This document shows positions 1 to 10,299 of a stretch of 64,000 bases of DNA, one piece after another. Position 1 is the first letter of the stretch; every line of letters starts with the position of its first letter. The notes beneath the pieces are model-generated. The model was not told where the DNA came from and did no database searches. It saw nothing but the letters and a program-made list of their open reading frames with translations. A program made the translations under genes and the position numbers. This DNA is from Prorocentrum cordatum. Taxonomy: Eukaryota; Sar; Dinophyceae; Prorocentrales; Prorocentraceae. The stretch is taken from NCBI GenBank assembly GCA_963575745.1, contig CAUYUJ010018871.1, forward strand, positions 545,537 to 609,536. The letters are read 5' to 3'.

Positions 1-857
1 CCGCCGCTCTCGCGGTTGCGCGTTCGGTGTTTTTTTTCCGCGCTGGCGCCATCGAGGCTCTTGCTGCCGCTCTTCTGTCCCAGTGCTCAAGGCACGATCC
101 GCTAATATCGACATGGAAATGTAGGTGCGCGGACCTCTCTGATGTACGCATTCTAGGTGGAGAGGGTCGCGAATTCGCCTTGAGCCCGAAGGGTTCCAGT
201 ACTGAGGAGCCTCTCCTTGTGCACTGTGAGAGCTGCATCGGGATCTAGGCCGACGGGGCAGTAGAGTACCCCGGGGACCTTCAGGGCGGAGGAGCACGGG
301 TTGAAGTCCAGCACGTTCTCTGTTTCAGGGACTGGACCACGTGTTTTTGTTGGCTAAAACGTCTGAAGAGAAAGCCGAAGAGCAGCAGAAGTATTGGTTA
401 GTCACGATAAGCTGGCGAATAGGCACCCGACATTTATGTGCAGGACGGTGGCCCTGGCGGGCCCTTAAAACATCCCTGGAGGCAAAGACGTCGTTGCCGG
501 GCTCGCCGCTCTTTAGAGGCAGCTCGCATACGTATTTCCGCCGTGGTAGTTCAGGCACTGGAGGGACCACTGGAGCACGAGGACACTGCGGAGGCCAAGG
601 GTGGCGAGGGGGGGGCCTGGCCCCGATGGGCCTTGCGGGGGCTCTTGGGGTCCAAACAGGCTACATTGACTCCGGGTATTATTGCGACCTCCACTATTCG
701 GACGGGGCCTAGCAGGCGCCGCCGAGGCGCGAGGCAGAGGGCGACAGCCGGGGCCGCGCCCAACCCCTGCGCCGCCGCCTGGGGGGCCTCCGCTAGGCGG
801 CGGGCAGGGTTCGCCGCTGAAGGAGCAGCCGAGCGTCGAATCGCATCAGACAGGTAA
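1..857 (+). other. GC-rich stretch, no confident gene
   Basis: Several short overlapping open frames are present on both strands. Frames at 341-712 and 438-857 contain peptide-like runs such as KTSEEKAEEQQKYWLVTISW, but the reading frame changes repeatedly and nothing matches a family I recognise. It may be decayed transposon coding; I make no functional call. Confidence 0.3.
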
Positions 858-989
858 GCACGAGCAGAAGACGGACACGACGTCGCTGGCCAGCTCGCGG
901 ATCGAGGCCGCGCTAGAGTGGGCGGGCACAAGCGTGTCGGACACGCTCTCGGGGCGCTGCCCCGCCAGCTCCTCTCCTCCCCCGTGGGC

Positions 990-1322
990 ATGGTCGACGC
1001 CATTATGGGCCGCCACCCCTTCGGCCCCCACTGGGTCAAGTTGCAGTGGGTTGCGATGGGCCTCGCTGGTGCGGGTGTGATCGCCTTCTCGGGGTCGGCG
1101 ATCGGCGTCGCATCTTGGTTCTCGCGCACCGCCTGGGGTTATTTCGCTTACATCGCGACCACAGCGGGAGGGCTTGCCAAGGGCAGTAAGTCTGGGCACG
1201 ACATGAAGGCGGCGCTGGAAGGAGACCCTGGAGCCGCCCTCACACGGCGAGGACCTACGGAGGCTGCAGCGGTCAACGAGCAGCACGTAAAGAGTGGCGC
1301 GCGCGACAGAAGGAGGACCTGA
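990..1322 (+). CDS. Hypothetical small protein with hydrophobic segments
   Basis: The ATG at 990 opens a 110-codon frame. The frame itself is open from 858, so the true start could be upstream or in an exon joined here. Residues ~18-64 are hydrophobic (for example VAMGLAGAGVIAFSGSAIGV followed by FSRTAWGYFAYIATTAGG), which suggests two membrane-spanning helices. The tail is polar and charged. A different frame just upstream (about 820-955) also reads as plausible coding, so one frameshift or an exon boundary near 955 is likely. I do not recognise the family. It could be a fragment of a retroelement ORF, since the LINE near 43.3 kb also carries a small hydrophobic domain, but there is no sequence proof. 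Confidence 0.3.
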   Translation: MVDAIMGRHPFGPHWVKLQWVAMGLAGAGVIAFSGSAIGVASWFSRTAWGYFAYIATTAGGLAKGSKSGHDMKAALEGDPGAALTRRGPTEAAAVNEQHVKSGARDRRRT

Positions 1323-2880
1323 GAAGATGACGCCCAAGGACCTCACCATCCGCTCAAGAGGCTCAGCGGCGAGGCCCAAGCAAGGGCCGCTCAGGGGCAG
1401 CCGCGCCATTCGCCACGGGTGCCGATTAAGGGCAGCGCCCACCGCCACCTCAAGGCGGACATGGAGGCGCCCAGAAACGATGACGGCATCGGCACGGTTC
1501 ACCCGCGCGCGGCAATATCATGCCCCCCCCGCCCTCGAGAGCGACGAGGACCTCGCGCGCGTCTGCTCTCGCCGCGCAGTCGAGCACAGCGCCCGGATCA
1601 ACGTGGCAGACCTGGCCAAGCTCAACCCCGCAGGACGCGCGAGGATAGGAGACGGGGCGCGTTGCGCGCGGGCGCGCCGCAGCCTGGGCAGGCCCCTCGG
1701 GCGCGCGCGCGCCAGCGCGCACAACGGCGCCAGCCCCGCCCGCGCCCAGGGAAGGGCCCCGCCGAGGCAGGGAAGATGGGCCCGGATCCGCGCCGCCTGC
1801 TGGGCTGCCCTTGCCCGGAGCACAGCGACCCCGCGTCGCAGCGGCGCCCGGGCCGCCGCCGCAACGCGCGCGCGCGGGCATGCATGCACGCAAGGATTGG
1901 GCGATGGATGGCGCGAGCCACTATCAGGGTCATTACGACAAGGCGCCCCGCGGCCAGGAGCCGCAGGGCGGCGCGCGACCTCCTCAGACGGGAAGAGGGC
2001 GCAGGCACAAGAAGAAGAAGAAGAAGAAGCAGAAGCAGGGCCCCCCCCGCCCGAAGGGCAAGGCCCGGCTCCGTCGCCCAGCGGCCTCTACCTGAGGGAG
2101 CTGGGCAGCGGCAGCGCCCGCCCCCGTCGCCCGAGACGCTGGCGCGCCGCAAACAGGAGAGGGGCGAGGCGGGGCGCGAGGAGGCTGGTCGGCTGAAGGC
2201 GAGGAAGAACGCGCCGCACATCGGGCTGAAGGCGAGGCAGTTGCCAGCGGACGCGAAGGAGCCTGAGTCCGACGACAAGGTGGCGAGGCGCATAAGCCGC
2301 GCGGCGGCGGGGAGCAAGCGCCAGGACCCAGCCCGGCGGGCGCAGTCCTGTCCCGCGGATGGCGGGGGCAAGGTTTCGGGCCCAGACCCCCGAACGCCAG
2401 GGCGGGCGGCGAAGGCAGGGGGGCGCCCGGCCAGATCCTGTTCGGCCGAGGGCCAGCGCGAGCGCAAGGCCCACTCCGCGGCACCACGCTCCGACGGCCA
2501 TGGCCCGCCCGGCGCGGAGCGAACTGGGGCCTCCCCGACGCCCGACCCTCGATGGGCCGCAGGTGGCGTCGGCGGCCGGGCGCACCCCGCACCCGCGCCC
2601 GGGGGCGCGAGCGAGGGAGACGAGCTGTCTTTTTGGAGACGAAGGAGAATGCCAGACAGAGGTGGAGGAGGAACAGGGTGGCCGGGAGCCCCTGCCCGCC
2701 CCGCAGACGAGGACTGCGGAGGAGGAGGCAGCCACTGCGACGGCCCTCAGGGAGCGCGCTCGCAGGCTTGCGGCGGAGGCGAGCAAGGCCAAGGAATGGC
2801 GGAGGGTTGAGGCCAGGCGCCGGCTGGATGCCTGCATGGGACCATCGGGAGCCTCGCGACGGGGGTCAATGCAAACGGGG
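1323..2880. other. Arg/Ala/Pro-rich GC stretch without a supported gene
   Basis: Long open frames exist in five of six frames (for example 1419-2810 +, 463 codons). They are rich in R, A, P and G, as expected from stop-poor GC-rich DNA. One + frame segment near 2160-2330 (KARKNAPHIGLKARQLPADA) looks more protein-like. No domain is recognisable. Confidence 0.4.
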
Positions 2881-2892
2881 GTCAGCCAGAGC

Positions 2893-3031
2893 GCCGGATC
2901 TTGCAGGATCCTGCAGGGCCAGGGTCGCATTGTCCCGGGCTTGGGTGCAGGATCCTGCAGGATCTTGCCGGATCCTGTGCATTGACCCAGGCTTGGGTGC
3001 AGGATTTTGCAGGATTCTGCAAGGTCTGACT
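2893..3031. repeat. Cluster of palindromic BamHI/PstI-like repeats
   Basis: The core aggatcctgcagg, a mix of the palindromes GGATCC and CTGCAG, recurs in direct and inverted form about five times in 140 bp, in exact and diverged versions. It is interspersed with the phrase gcttgggtgcagga. The block can fold on itself in several registers. Confidence 0.6.
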
Positions 3032-3199
3032 GACCGGGGTCTGGATTGACCCGAGTCAGCAGGCCTCCGAGACCAAATGACCCGAGGCACACCGGGCGCA
3101 GTGGCTCCGCGCAGGATGGCGATGCCAGGGGTCGCACCGACCTCCCGCTAATTATTTGGAGGGGGCAAGGAGTTCGGGAAGCGCCCGGGCGATCGCGCC

Positions 3200-3600
3200 C
3201 AGCATCCCGTCGCAACTGCAGGCACTTGCGAAGGGGGACAGGAGGGAGCAGGAGGAGTGGCTTTCTCGATCAGGAAGAGGCGCAGACGCAGCTGGACAAG
3301 CTGGCGGCGATGTGGGGCCACCCAGACAAGCGGGCAGGCTGGCTCGATTGGGCGCTGGCAGCACTTTCGCCATGGGGGCGAAGAGCGGAGAGACACCTCC
3401 AGGGCGGCACGGGCGTCGAGCTGGCGGCGCTCTGGCCAACTAACGCGCCAGGGCCAGAGGCGGCGCTGCACTGGCCAATGCCCGACGACCAGATTTTGAC
3501 TTGACGGACCCGAAGACGCGCAAGGACTGGGAGAGGGCCAAGCTGGAGCTCATCCTGGATAAGCTGGCCAGCCCCGCCACCAAGTCGCACAGCCTGGGCC
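3200..3600 (+). pseudogene. Degraded helical coding remnant
   Basis: Charged, helix-like peptide runs appear in succession in different + frames: LQALAKGDRREQEEWL near 3220, then DQEEAQTQLDKLAAMWGHPD and AGWLDWALAALSPWG near 3270-3370, then DPKTRKDWERAKLELILDKL at 3504-3565. The order and strand agree but the frame shifts between runs, so this looks like a frameshifted remnant of one protein. The family is not recognised; a transposon ORF is the most likely source. Confidence 0.3.
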
Positions 3601-4000
3601 GGCGCCGGCGCGCGCGGGGCCAGCCCGCTCTTGGAGGTCACCGGGGCCAACAGTCCCCACTCACCAAACCACCCCAACCCAACCCGAAGGCTCAGATTTA
3701 CACTCGATTTCCAGTGAGGGGGGTCGGGAAACATCGAAAAAACACATGTGGAACACTTACCCCCCCAACCCGAAATTCGGGTCTTCGGGTTGGGTTGGGG
3801 TGGTCTGGTAGGTAGTCAAACAGGAGGGACGAGGGAGAGCTGCTGCTGGAGCGCCGGCGTTCGTCGCGCACGTGCCCAGGCGCCGCCCGCGGCCTGCGGC
3901 GGAGGCGCCAGAGGCGCTCGAGGTGGGGCAGCGGCCACGGCGGCCCGCCGGGCCGAGAGCTCGCGCCCAGGCAGGGCAGAAGCTGCTGGGCGCCACAGGC

Positions 4001-4141
4001 CATGCTTGGCATCGCTCGGACATGTGCATTTTTTTCCTTCGGCGAGGACCATCGAGGAGCATCCTTGATCATTTGGCGACAAAACCACGCACGAAACCGA
4101 CAAAAGCACAGGGAATGGACGTCCGAGCGATGGCCAGCATG
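4001..4141. mobile_element. MITE-like inverted-repeat element, copy 1
   Basis: The ends are inverted: left 4001-4021 and right 4121-4141 match at 19 of 21 positions, with the perfect core catcgctcggac / gtccgagcgatg. There is no coding inside. A second copy at 8670-8792 shares the interior phrase gaccatcgaggagcatcctt and the same 123-bp core-to-core length. Two same-length copies with palindromic ends fit a non-autonomous DNA transposon. No clear target-site duplication was seen. Confidence 0.65.
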
Positions 4142-4369
4142 AGGAAAAAGGCTCATCCTCCTCCGTCTCCCCGTCGCTATCTACACCTAGAGGAGAAGGG
4201 GGTGAGGAGGCAGGGCGGCCCAGAGGCCAGGCCGGCGTCGGAGGCCGTCCTGGCATCGATCCGCCAGGGGAAGAGGCGCAGCGGAGGTGCGAGGGGGAAG
4301 CCTGATGCTGTCTGCATCCGCGGACGCATGCCATAGCCGATTTGGACCTCCGCAGAAGACCCCATCGGA

Positions 4370-4470
4370 AGATGAGGAAGGAGGAGGACGAGGACGAACA
4401 GCGAGGACGAGGAGGACGAGGACGAGGACGAGGAGGAGGACGAGGAAGAACTGGAGCAGGAGGATTTGGG
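4370..4470. repeat. GAG/GAC purine-rich microsatellite
   Basis: Imperfect gaggac / gaggag triplets. The open frames here are repeat artefacts. Confidence 0.8.
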
Positions 4471-4954
4471 GAAAGGCGGAGGAAGGGAAATGAGGGGGCG
4501 ACAGCGACGAAAAAGAAAAAAATCGGATCCAAAACATGGCCCACGCTTGGGTCAGGAAGGAAAAAAACACACTGACACAATTAATCTTCGATGTCCAAGA
4601 TATCATTGGAAAATATGGGAGGTGGGGGGAAGACAGAAACCCCGAAAATATGGGAAAACCTGGGGCATGTTTTTATTTGTGTGTATTTATTTGTGTGTCC
4701 TGGGGGCCCTTCATTGGGGGAGAGCGCGAGTCTGATCGACGGGGGCACAGCGCCGATCTGGAAAAAAGGCCCTCGCTACAGGGGCAGCACCACATTGAAA
4801 CACCGAACAGGGTCGGATCATAAAGACCGGACAGCAACAAACAACACAAAAACAGAAAAAGATCGGCATCAAGACGCGGAGAGGGCCGAACATTTTCCGC
4901 ACAAAGTCAGGGGAGAGAGGAGAGTAGCACTCTCAATGTGTATCTGTGGAGGGG

Positions 4955-5096
4955 CGGGACGAGAGAAGAACGGGAGGGGAGAAGTGGAGGGGAGAAGGGG
5001 GAGAATGGGAGGCCAAGGGGGGAGGAGAGGAGAAGGAGAGGCAAGGAAGGGGCTGCGGAGGGGGGAGGGGGAGGAGAAGGCCGGGGAGAGCACGTG
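4955..5096. repeat. Purine-rich GGAGA tract
   Basis: Irregular ggaggg / gagaag purine run on the + strand, followed by a GC-rich CGAG repeat patch up to about 5180. Confidence 0.7.
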
Positions 5097-5265
5097 AAGC
5101 CTCGCGAGGCCTCCCGAGGCCGTGGGCCGCGCGAGGCCGCGCACGCGCGCGCGAGGGCGCGCGCCCGCCGAGCGAGGCGGCGTTCACGCTGCTCGCCGGC
5201 GGTCTGAGCCCCACCGCCAGGACTCGGCGGGGCTCGGGCGCAGGCCCCCTCTCGGCACACGGGCA

Positions 5266-5457
5266 CAGAGACACGCAGACACGCACGCAGACACACAGAC
5301 ACACAGACACACAGGCACACAGGCACACAGACATACAGACACACAGACACAGAGACACAGATACACAGACACACAGCAGGCACACAGGCACACAGGCACA
5401 CTGACACACAGACACACAGGTACACAGGCACACAGACACACAGACACACAGACACAC
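5266..5457. repeat. (ACAC-AG)n microsatellite
   Basis: Imperfect repeats of cacagaca with cacaggca variants over about 190 bp. The Cys/Val and His/Thr open frames on both strands are artefacts of the repeat. Confidence 0.9.
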
Positions 5458-5736
5458 CTCGGTCCTCCTCTGCGGGACTCGAATATAAATCCCCCTCAAT
5501 CAAACCACAAACAAAAAAAGGGAAATTACGAAATCTACTACATACAGCTAATTTCAACCCCACCGAAGGGCCCATTCCTCGATACATGGCCGCCTCCGGC
5601 GCCAGGAGGCGCCGGGAAAATCAGCTACGTGAGCTGATTCTCAAACCCCCTTTGCTATCCCCCCCTTTCGCCCAGCACGACTTGGCACCGTCGTCAGTTG
5701 ACAGTTCCCGAAGAAGCAAAAGCTGCGCAGACATTT

Positions 5737-5903
5737 GCAGTCGGACCGAGGTATAAGATCGAGGTCAGTTCCGGGAGGGTACCCTAGTATTCTTCGTGTT
5801 TGTTGGATGTGATTGTGAATTCTGGGGGGTACCCTTGGATGTTCTGTGTGGTTTGGCCGACGGTGCGTTTCATACTCTTGAGGGATGGTCGTTTGGCCTA
5901 GAT
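5737..5903. repeat. Dispersed repeat family E, copy 1
   Basis: Shares with 22048-22213 the ordered phrases ccgaggt(t)ataagatcgaggtc, gggagggtaccctaat/gt and tgttggatgt, followed by diverged matching sequence. Same orientation, moderately diverged. No coding was recognised. Confidence 0.55.
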
Positions 5904-7062
5904 CCGAGTGTATTTTGGGAAATTCACACAGATGTCATGAATCGGCGTTGGGCCCCCGTGGCGGCGCCAGAAGCGCCGCTCCTGGCGGGCTCCGCGCGCC
6001 AGGGAGAGGGATGCAGCTCCGATCCCAAGAAAGCCGCGCGGATCCCCAAACGTTCATGCTGGTGCCGCTCTTGTTCCTCGTAAGTTTGTCGCGCTGGTAG
6101 CTCGAGTTCGCTCGCCTCGTCCCCTCCCGCCATTGGTCTGAGCTCGCCTGTGGTCAAGATGGGTGGACCATCGCATGGAATAGTTGGTTGGATTGGCGAT
6201 CGATCGGTGCGCATGCGAGCGAGCGAGTGAGCGAGACCTGCGCAGAGCGATGAAGGCCCACCGCACCTCCGCCCTCCCCCCATCGGCCTCCACCTTGTTG
6301 CCACCCCCGTTCGCCGTCATCGTGGGTCTCTAAACGGCCGGGGGCCCAAGGAGGGGAAGGGACTGCGCCAGGGGGGAAAGGCGGCGCCGAGGGGAGGGGA
6401 CGGGAGAACGGGAAGGACGGAGGGGAGGAAACAGCAGAGGGGAGAGGAGCAAGCAAGAGCAGCAGCGCGCGCGCGAACCTCTCCTCCCTCCCCCACTCCC
6501 CCAGCTAACGTCCATACGCTTCCTCCTTCGGCGAATGCAAAGCTTAGCCCCGTGTATAGCGCTTAGTGGCGCAAGTTATCCTGAGAGAGTGGCTTATTAC
6601 TTTAACTGTCCAACAGCCGTGTGCAAGCAAGTTAGCAGTATCCCAACCCCTCCTCTTCCTCCTCCCTCTTTCCCTCCTCGGGGTGGGAGAATCGAGGGTT
6701 TGAGTTTGAGTAGGTGCTGTCCCTTTGCGGCCTCTGGAGGCCTGCGAACGTCGTGGTCTTTGTCGTCGTCGTCCCCCCGTCCCTTTTCTACCCCCGCTCC
6801 CCTTCCCCTTCCCATTCCCTCCGAGCCCCATCCCCCCCTCATGCCTAGAAAAGTTGAGCCCTCCCATTTTTATCTGCTGGAGGGCAGGCGAAAGAAGGAG
6901 GAGGAGGTGGTGGAGGAGGAGGAGGAGGAGGACGGGAGGGAGACCCGGGTTGCGGGAGCGACGTGGCGGTGGCAATTTGGCAGGATACGCTCTGGACATG
7001 TTGCGTGCCCTCGCGCGTACCGCGTCTTGTGCTCGGCGCGACCCTTCACGGACTTGCAATTA
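5904..7062. other. Intergenic, low-complexity patches
   Basis: No gene supported. Contains G/A-rich tracts (6340-6450), a C-rich tract (6640-6690) and a gaggaggtggtgg patch at 6895-6935. Short open frames lack any family signal. Confidence 0.4.
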
Positions 7063-7286
7063 ATTGAGGAGGAGGAGGAGGAGGAGGAAGAAGAAGAAGA
7101 ATAAGAAAAACATAAGCAACATAATAATAGTAAGAGACAGACGAGGAGGAGGAGCAGCAGCAGCGGAGGGGCAGCGCCATGTGGATGGTAACGATGCCCG
7201 CAGCATCGAGGAGAGGAGCGGCAGGAGGAGAAGGAGTAGAGTGATGAACAGCAGCAGCAGCAGTAGCAGCAGCAGCAGCAGCGAGG
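7063..7286. repeat. GAG, GAA and AGC triplet microsatellites
   Basis: (GAG)n at 7063-7090 runs into (GAA)n to 7102, and (AGC)n lies at 7250-7285. Ser and Glu runs in open frames come from these. Confidence 0.85.
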
Positions 7287-7483
7287 AGGAGGAGCTCCCC
7301 TTCCCCGCCCCCCCTCCCCCCCCAAGGAGGAGACTGGACCCCTCGGCGACATCGGCGCCCCAGGCGCCGAGCCCGAGCGAGGACCCTGGGCTCGGGGGAC
7401 GATCCTTCAGGGGCGGCCGGATTTCGGATGCTGCCAGGGGTGGCGTTGACCCACTGTGACTCCAGCTGTTCCAGGGAGGCCCA

Positions 7484-8100
7484 GGCTCGGCGGCGCGCCG
7501 AGGGGGGGAAGTGAGAGGGGGGCGGGCATTCTCAGAAGGCGGCGGGGGCGTCAAGGCTGAACGATCCCCGCGCGGTATCAGCAGCAAGCGCACCAGCCGT
7601 CGCGACGGGAGCCCGTTGCAGGGCGACCCCGGATGAACTCGTGTTGCCTCAGCCCCCATGGGAAGTCGGGCAGTGCCAAGGAGACTCACCATTAGGAGGA
7701 TGCCAACAGATCCTCTTCATGATCGAGATTCCAGGATCGAAGCTCGAGGGGGCTTTGGACTTTTGGGGTCGTTGGGGGGGGCGGCAAGTGTTCTGGGGGG
7801 CCCGTTCGTAGAGGAAATGGCGCTTCCTCGAGAAATTAGCGGCCCCCCTGGTGGCGACACCTAGATTTAGGTCGTGGAACTCGTTCGTGACCGAGGCTCG
7901 CCGTGACCAGGAAAGCCCCGTCGTTCCTTACCCAGCGCTCCCCAGAGTAGCACGGCGACTGCATCAGCAGCTGGCGCACCGGACGTCACGACGGGAGCCT
8001 GCCGCAGGGCGATCCCAGGTGGTATCTTGCTGCTTCTCGGCGGCGCGCCGAGGGGGGAGGTGAGAGGGGGCAGGCTTTCCCAGAAGATGGCGGGGCTTCT
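7484..8100. repeat. Two related GC-rich repeat copies
   Basis: The block 7484-7648 and the block 7895-8100 share the phrase ctcggcggcgcgccgagggg, a gtgagagggg stretch and the phrase cgacgggagcc followed by gcagggcga. The order of the parts differs between the two blocks, suggesting rearranged copies of one dispersed repeat. A further relative starts at 8256. Confidence 0.5.
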
Positions 8101-8255
8101 CGGAAGCCCAGTCCCTACTGTACGGCCTTCTGAGAGGCCATCGGTGCCGTCAGCAATTGCTCAGAAGGCATCCCTGAAGGCAGAAGGCCCAAGGCCTCCC
8201 GAGCCTTCGGAGAAGGCCCGCCCCACCTCGCTTCCCCCCTTCCGCCGCCGGCGAG

Positions 8256-8640
8256 GCCCGTTCTGGAGCGCCCCACTCTCGGCAGCGCGCCGAGGGAGGT
8301 GAGAGGGGGCAAGCCTTCTCAGAATGTGACGGGGCTTCTCAGACGCCATCCAGCCTTCCAGCCTTCTGAGAGGCCATCCGTGTCTTCGCGAAATGCTTAG
8401 AAAGCTTCTCAGAAGGTCCGCCCCGCCTCGCTGCCCCCCTGGGCGCGCCGGCGAAGGCGAGGTGCGCCGAACGTGAGTCCCTTCCTGGAACGCCCCATCG
8501 GGGAGGGCCACGGGGTGCCGATGCCGCTACTCCGGGCGCACCCCTCCAGGGGTGCGCCCGGAGCAGAGCGCCGAGGAGAAGCCAGCCAGGGCCACGGGGG
8601 CGCTCTCCAGGACGAGCGGCGGCATCGGCATCTCCTCCTC
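8256..8640. repeat. 380-bp dispersed repeat F, + copy
   Basis: Reads as the reverse complement of 28104-28485 along its length. Shared phrases include gagagggggcaagccttctc, gatgccgct, ctctccaggacgagcggcgg and the CGGCGCGCCG-type palindrome at the start. The two copies are about 20 kb apart in opposite orientation and diverged by roughly a fifth by eye. Not coding. Confidence 0.6.
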
Positions 8641-8669
8641 CGACCCCTCCCGTCTCTCCTGGGGCCTGG

Positions 8670-8792
8670 CATCGCTCGGACGTGTGCATTTTTCCTCCGG
8701 CGAGGACCATCGAGGAGCATCCTTGATCATTTGGCGAAAAAGCCACGCACGAAATCGACAAAAAAGCACAGGGAATGGACGTCCGAGCGATG
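8670..8792. mobile_element. MITE-like inverted-repeat element, copy 2
   Basis: Same family as 4001-4141. Perfect 12-bp ends catcgctcggac and gtccgagcgatg lie 123 bp apart as in copy 1. The outer arms seen in copy 1 are less well preserved here. Confidence 0.65.
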
Positions 8793-8815
8793 GCAAGTCC
8801 CGGGGGCCCCCCCAA

Positions 8816-8981
8816 GCGGAGGACGGCCAGGGGCGCCTCCTCATCACGATGCCAATCTTAGGGATTCCCTTATTTTTTGAGGGCGAATCCCTAAGATTGT
8901 CACCGCCTTTTGGCGTGCCAATCTTAGGGATAGGGAAACGTTCGAGGCTGGTCCCCCCCAGCGGAGGACGGCCAGGGGCAG
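8816..8981. repeat. Palindromic insert between 19-bp direct repeats
   Basis: The phrase gcggaggacggccaggggc occurs at 8817-8835 and again at about 8960-8979. Between the copies lies a perfect 15-bp inverted repeat: caatcttagggattc at 8853-8867 and gaatccctaagattg at 8885-8899, plus a third partial arm at 8919-8931. The second direct repeat runs into exon-like coding, so this could be an intron-like or transposon insertion with a target duplication. Confidence 0.5.
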
Positions 8982-9113
8982 TTCTCCGCGCTGCGGCGCC
9001 TGCGCCTGTGGCTCGCGGGCGCGGCGGGCGACGCGCCCGCGCTGCTGGCGGCGGGCCTGCTGCGGGCGTGCCTGGGCTGCCGGGCGCTGCTGCCGCAGGA
9101 CGCCTCCGTCGCC
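8979..9113 (+). CDS. Exon-like segment, helical Leu/Ala-rich
   Basis: A clean frame starting at an AG (ggccag) reads QFSALRRLRLWLAGAAGDAP, then an ALLAAGLLRACLGC stretch, with strongly biased CTG/GCG codons. It ends where the CCT microsatellite begins. It resembles one or two amphipathic helices of an armadillo/HEAT-like protein. Similar helical segments occur near 27.5, 29.1, 29.5 and 29.95 kb. I infer a host-gene exon; the partner exons, and therefore the function, are unknown. Confidence 0.35.
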
Positions 9114-9385
9114 CCTCCTCCTCCTCCTCCTCCTCCTCCTCCTCCTCCTCCTCCTCCTCCTTCCTCCTCCTCCTCCTCCTCCTCCTCGCCTTCCTCCTCC
9201 TCCTCCTCCTCCTCCTCCTCCTCCTCCTCCTCCTCCTCCTCCTCCTCCTCCTCCTCCTCCTCCTCCTCCTCCTCCTCCTCCTCCTCCTCCTCCTCCTCCT
9301 CCTCCTCCCTCCTCCTCCTCCTCCTCCTCCTCCTCCTCCTCCTCCTCCTCCTCCCTCCTCCTCCTCCTCCTCCTCCTCCTCCTCC
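9114..9385. repeat. (CCT)n microsatellite, ~270 bp
   Basis: Nearly pure cctcct with a few ccttcc interruptions. Poly-Leu, poly-Ser, poly-Pro, poly-Arg, poly-Glu and poly-Gly open frames on both strands are artefacts. Confidence 0.95.
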
Positions 9386-9639
9386 CGGCCCTCGCGCGGC
9401 AGGGGCAGGAGGCCGAGGAAGGGGGAGGACGACAGGGGCGGGGGGGGAGGGCGGGGAGGGAGGCAGGACGAGGGCAAGGGAGGAGGAGGCGAGGGGAGGG
9501 GGAGTGGAGGGGGAGGGGGGGGGGAGACAAGCAGGGCGCGCTCGCGTCACATCTGACTTCCTACCCCTCCCTCCCATCACTTACAATGGTGTAGATATCC
9601 TTTCTATTCGCACAGTCGGATGTCGAGCAGGACAATGGT

Positions 9640-9835
9640 CCCGAAGGGGTGCGCGATGCATCGTAGAGCACGGCATACCAGGGCGTAGAAGAGCACGGCA
9701 GAGCGTAGTATGTCATAGCATGGCCTGGCGTTGCGTAGTGAAGAATTGCATCACAAAGAATTGCAACGCAGAGAATAGCATCGCACAGCGGCACATAACA
9801 AAGCATGACATATCATGGCGTTGAAGATGTGGGAT
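9640..9835. repeat. Degenerate GCAT/TAGCA repeat
   Basis: Irregular repeats of phrases such as gcatcgcaca, catagcatgg and agcacggca. A related tract occurs at 10300-10440, on the other side of the LINE fragment. Confidence 0.5.
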
Positions 9836-9856
9836 AGCATTGAAGACGTGGGATTC

Positions 9857-10294
9857 CCATCACAACAAGCTAGCTGCCAGGATCTCGCTGCAGCGTCCGC
9901 GGCCGGACGAAACCGCGGCAAGTTTCCAAGTGAGGCGCGCGCATGTCATCCGCAGCCAGTGCCGTTCGCATGTAAGCTGGGCACAGCACGTTCTGCGCCA
10001 CCCAGAGAGCCTGAGCGATATGACTTTGCGCGTCCAGAACGATGAGTGGATGCAAGAGCGACGCGCTATGCATTTGTCCAGAGACTGCTCCGTTTTCGCG
10101 TGCAGGACAGGCACTCGAGCCCAAGCAGGCCGGCCCGTCCGTTGAGATGGCCCGTGGCGTGCCGAAGTCCGAGCGAATCCACTCCGGGACCCAGGGATCG
10201 CCCACGCAGATGCCATGCGTGTGCGGAACATGAAATTTCAGAGATGATAGATTCTTTTGCTGGCGTAACGCTTCAATGAATGAATGAATGAATG
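9857..10294 (+). mobile_element. LINE 3'-tail fragment with (AATG)n end
   Basis: A frame from about 9857 reads NKLAARISLQRPRPDETAAS, then WAQHVLRHPES, VQNDEWMQERR, and TGTRAQAGRPVRW near 10110-10150. This pattern (an R-rich start, W..H.LRH, an NDEW..ERR-type block and a final GRPxRW) is what I know from the C-terminal tail of dinoflagellate LINE reverse transcriptases. The sequence then runs to a short (aatg)n tail at 10273-10294, a typical LINE 3' terminus. The RT core itself is absent, so this is a 5'-truncated copy. Confidence 0.5.
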
Positions 10295-10299
10295 CATAT

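Noticed and set aside
1419-2810. 463-codon open frame
   Set aside because: Composition is that of stop-poor GC-rich DNA (R, A, P, G), equally long frames exist on the opposite strand, and there is no domain.
5266-5457. Cys/Val-rich minus-strand frames that look like cysteine-rich peptides
   Set aside because: Translation of an ACAC-AG microsatellite.
8855-8930. ttaggga phrases as telomere-like repeats
   Set aside because: Only three diverged arms of a local hairpin, not a tandem telomeric array.
9114-9385. Poly-Leu, poly-Ser, poly-Glu and poly-Gly open frames
   Set aside because: Pure products of the CCT microsatellite on both strands; the same holds at 17.5-18.0, 20.8-21.1, 33.2-33.45 and 54.3-54.6 kb.
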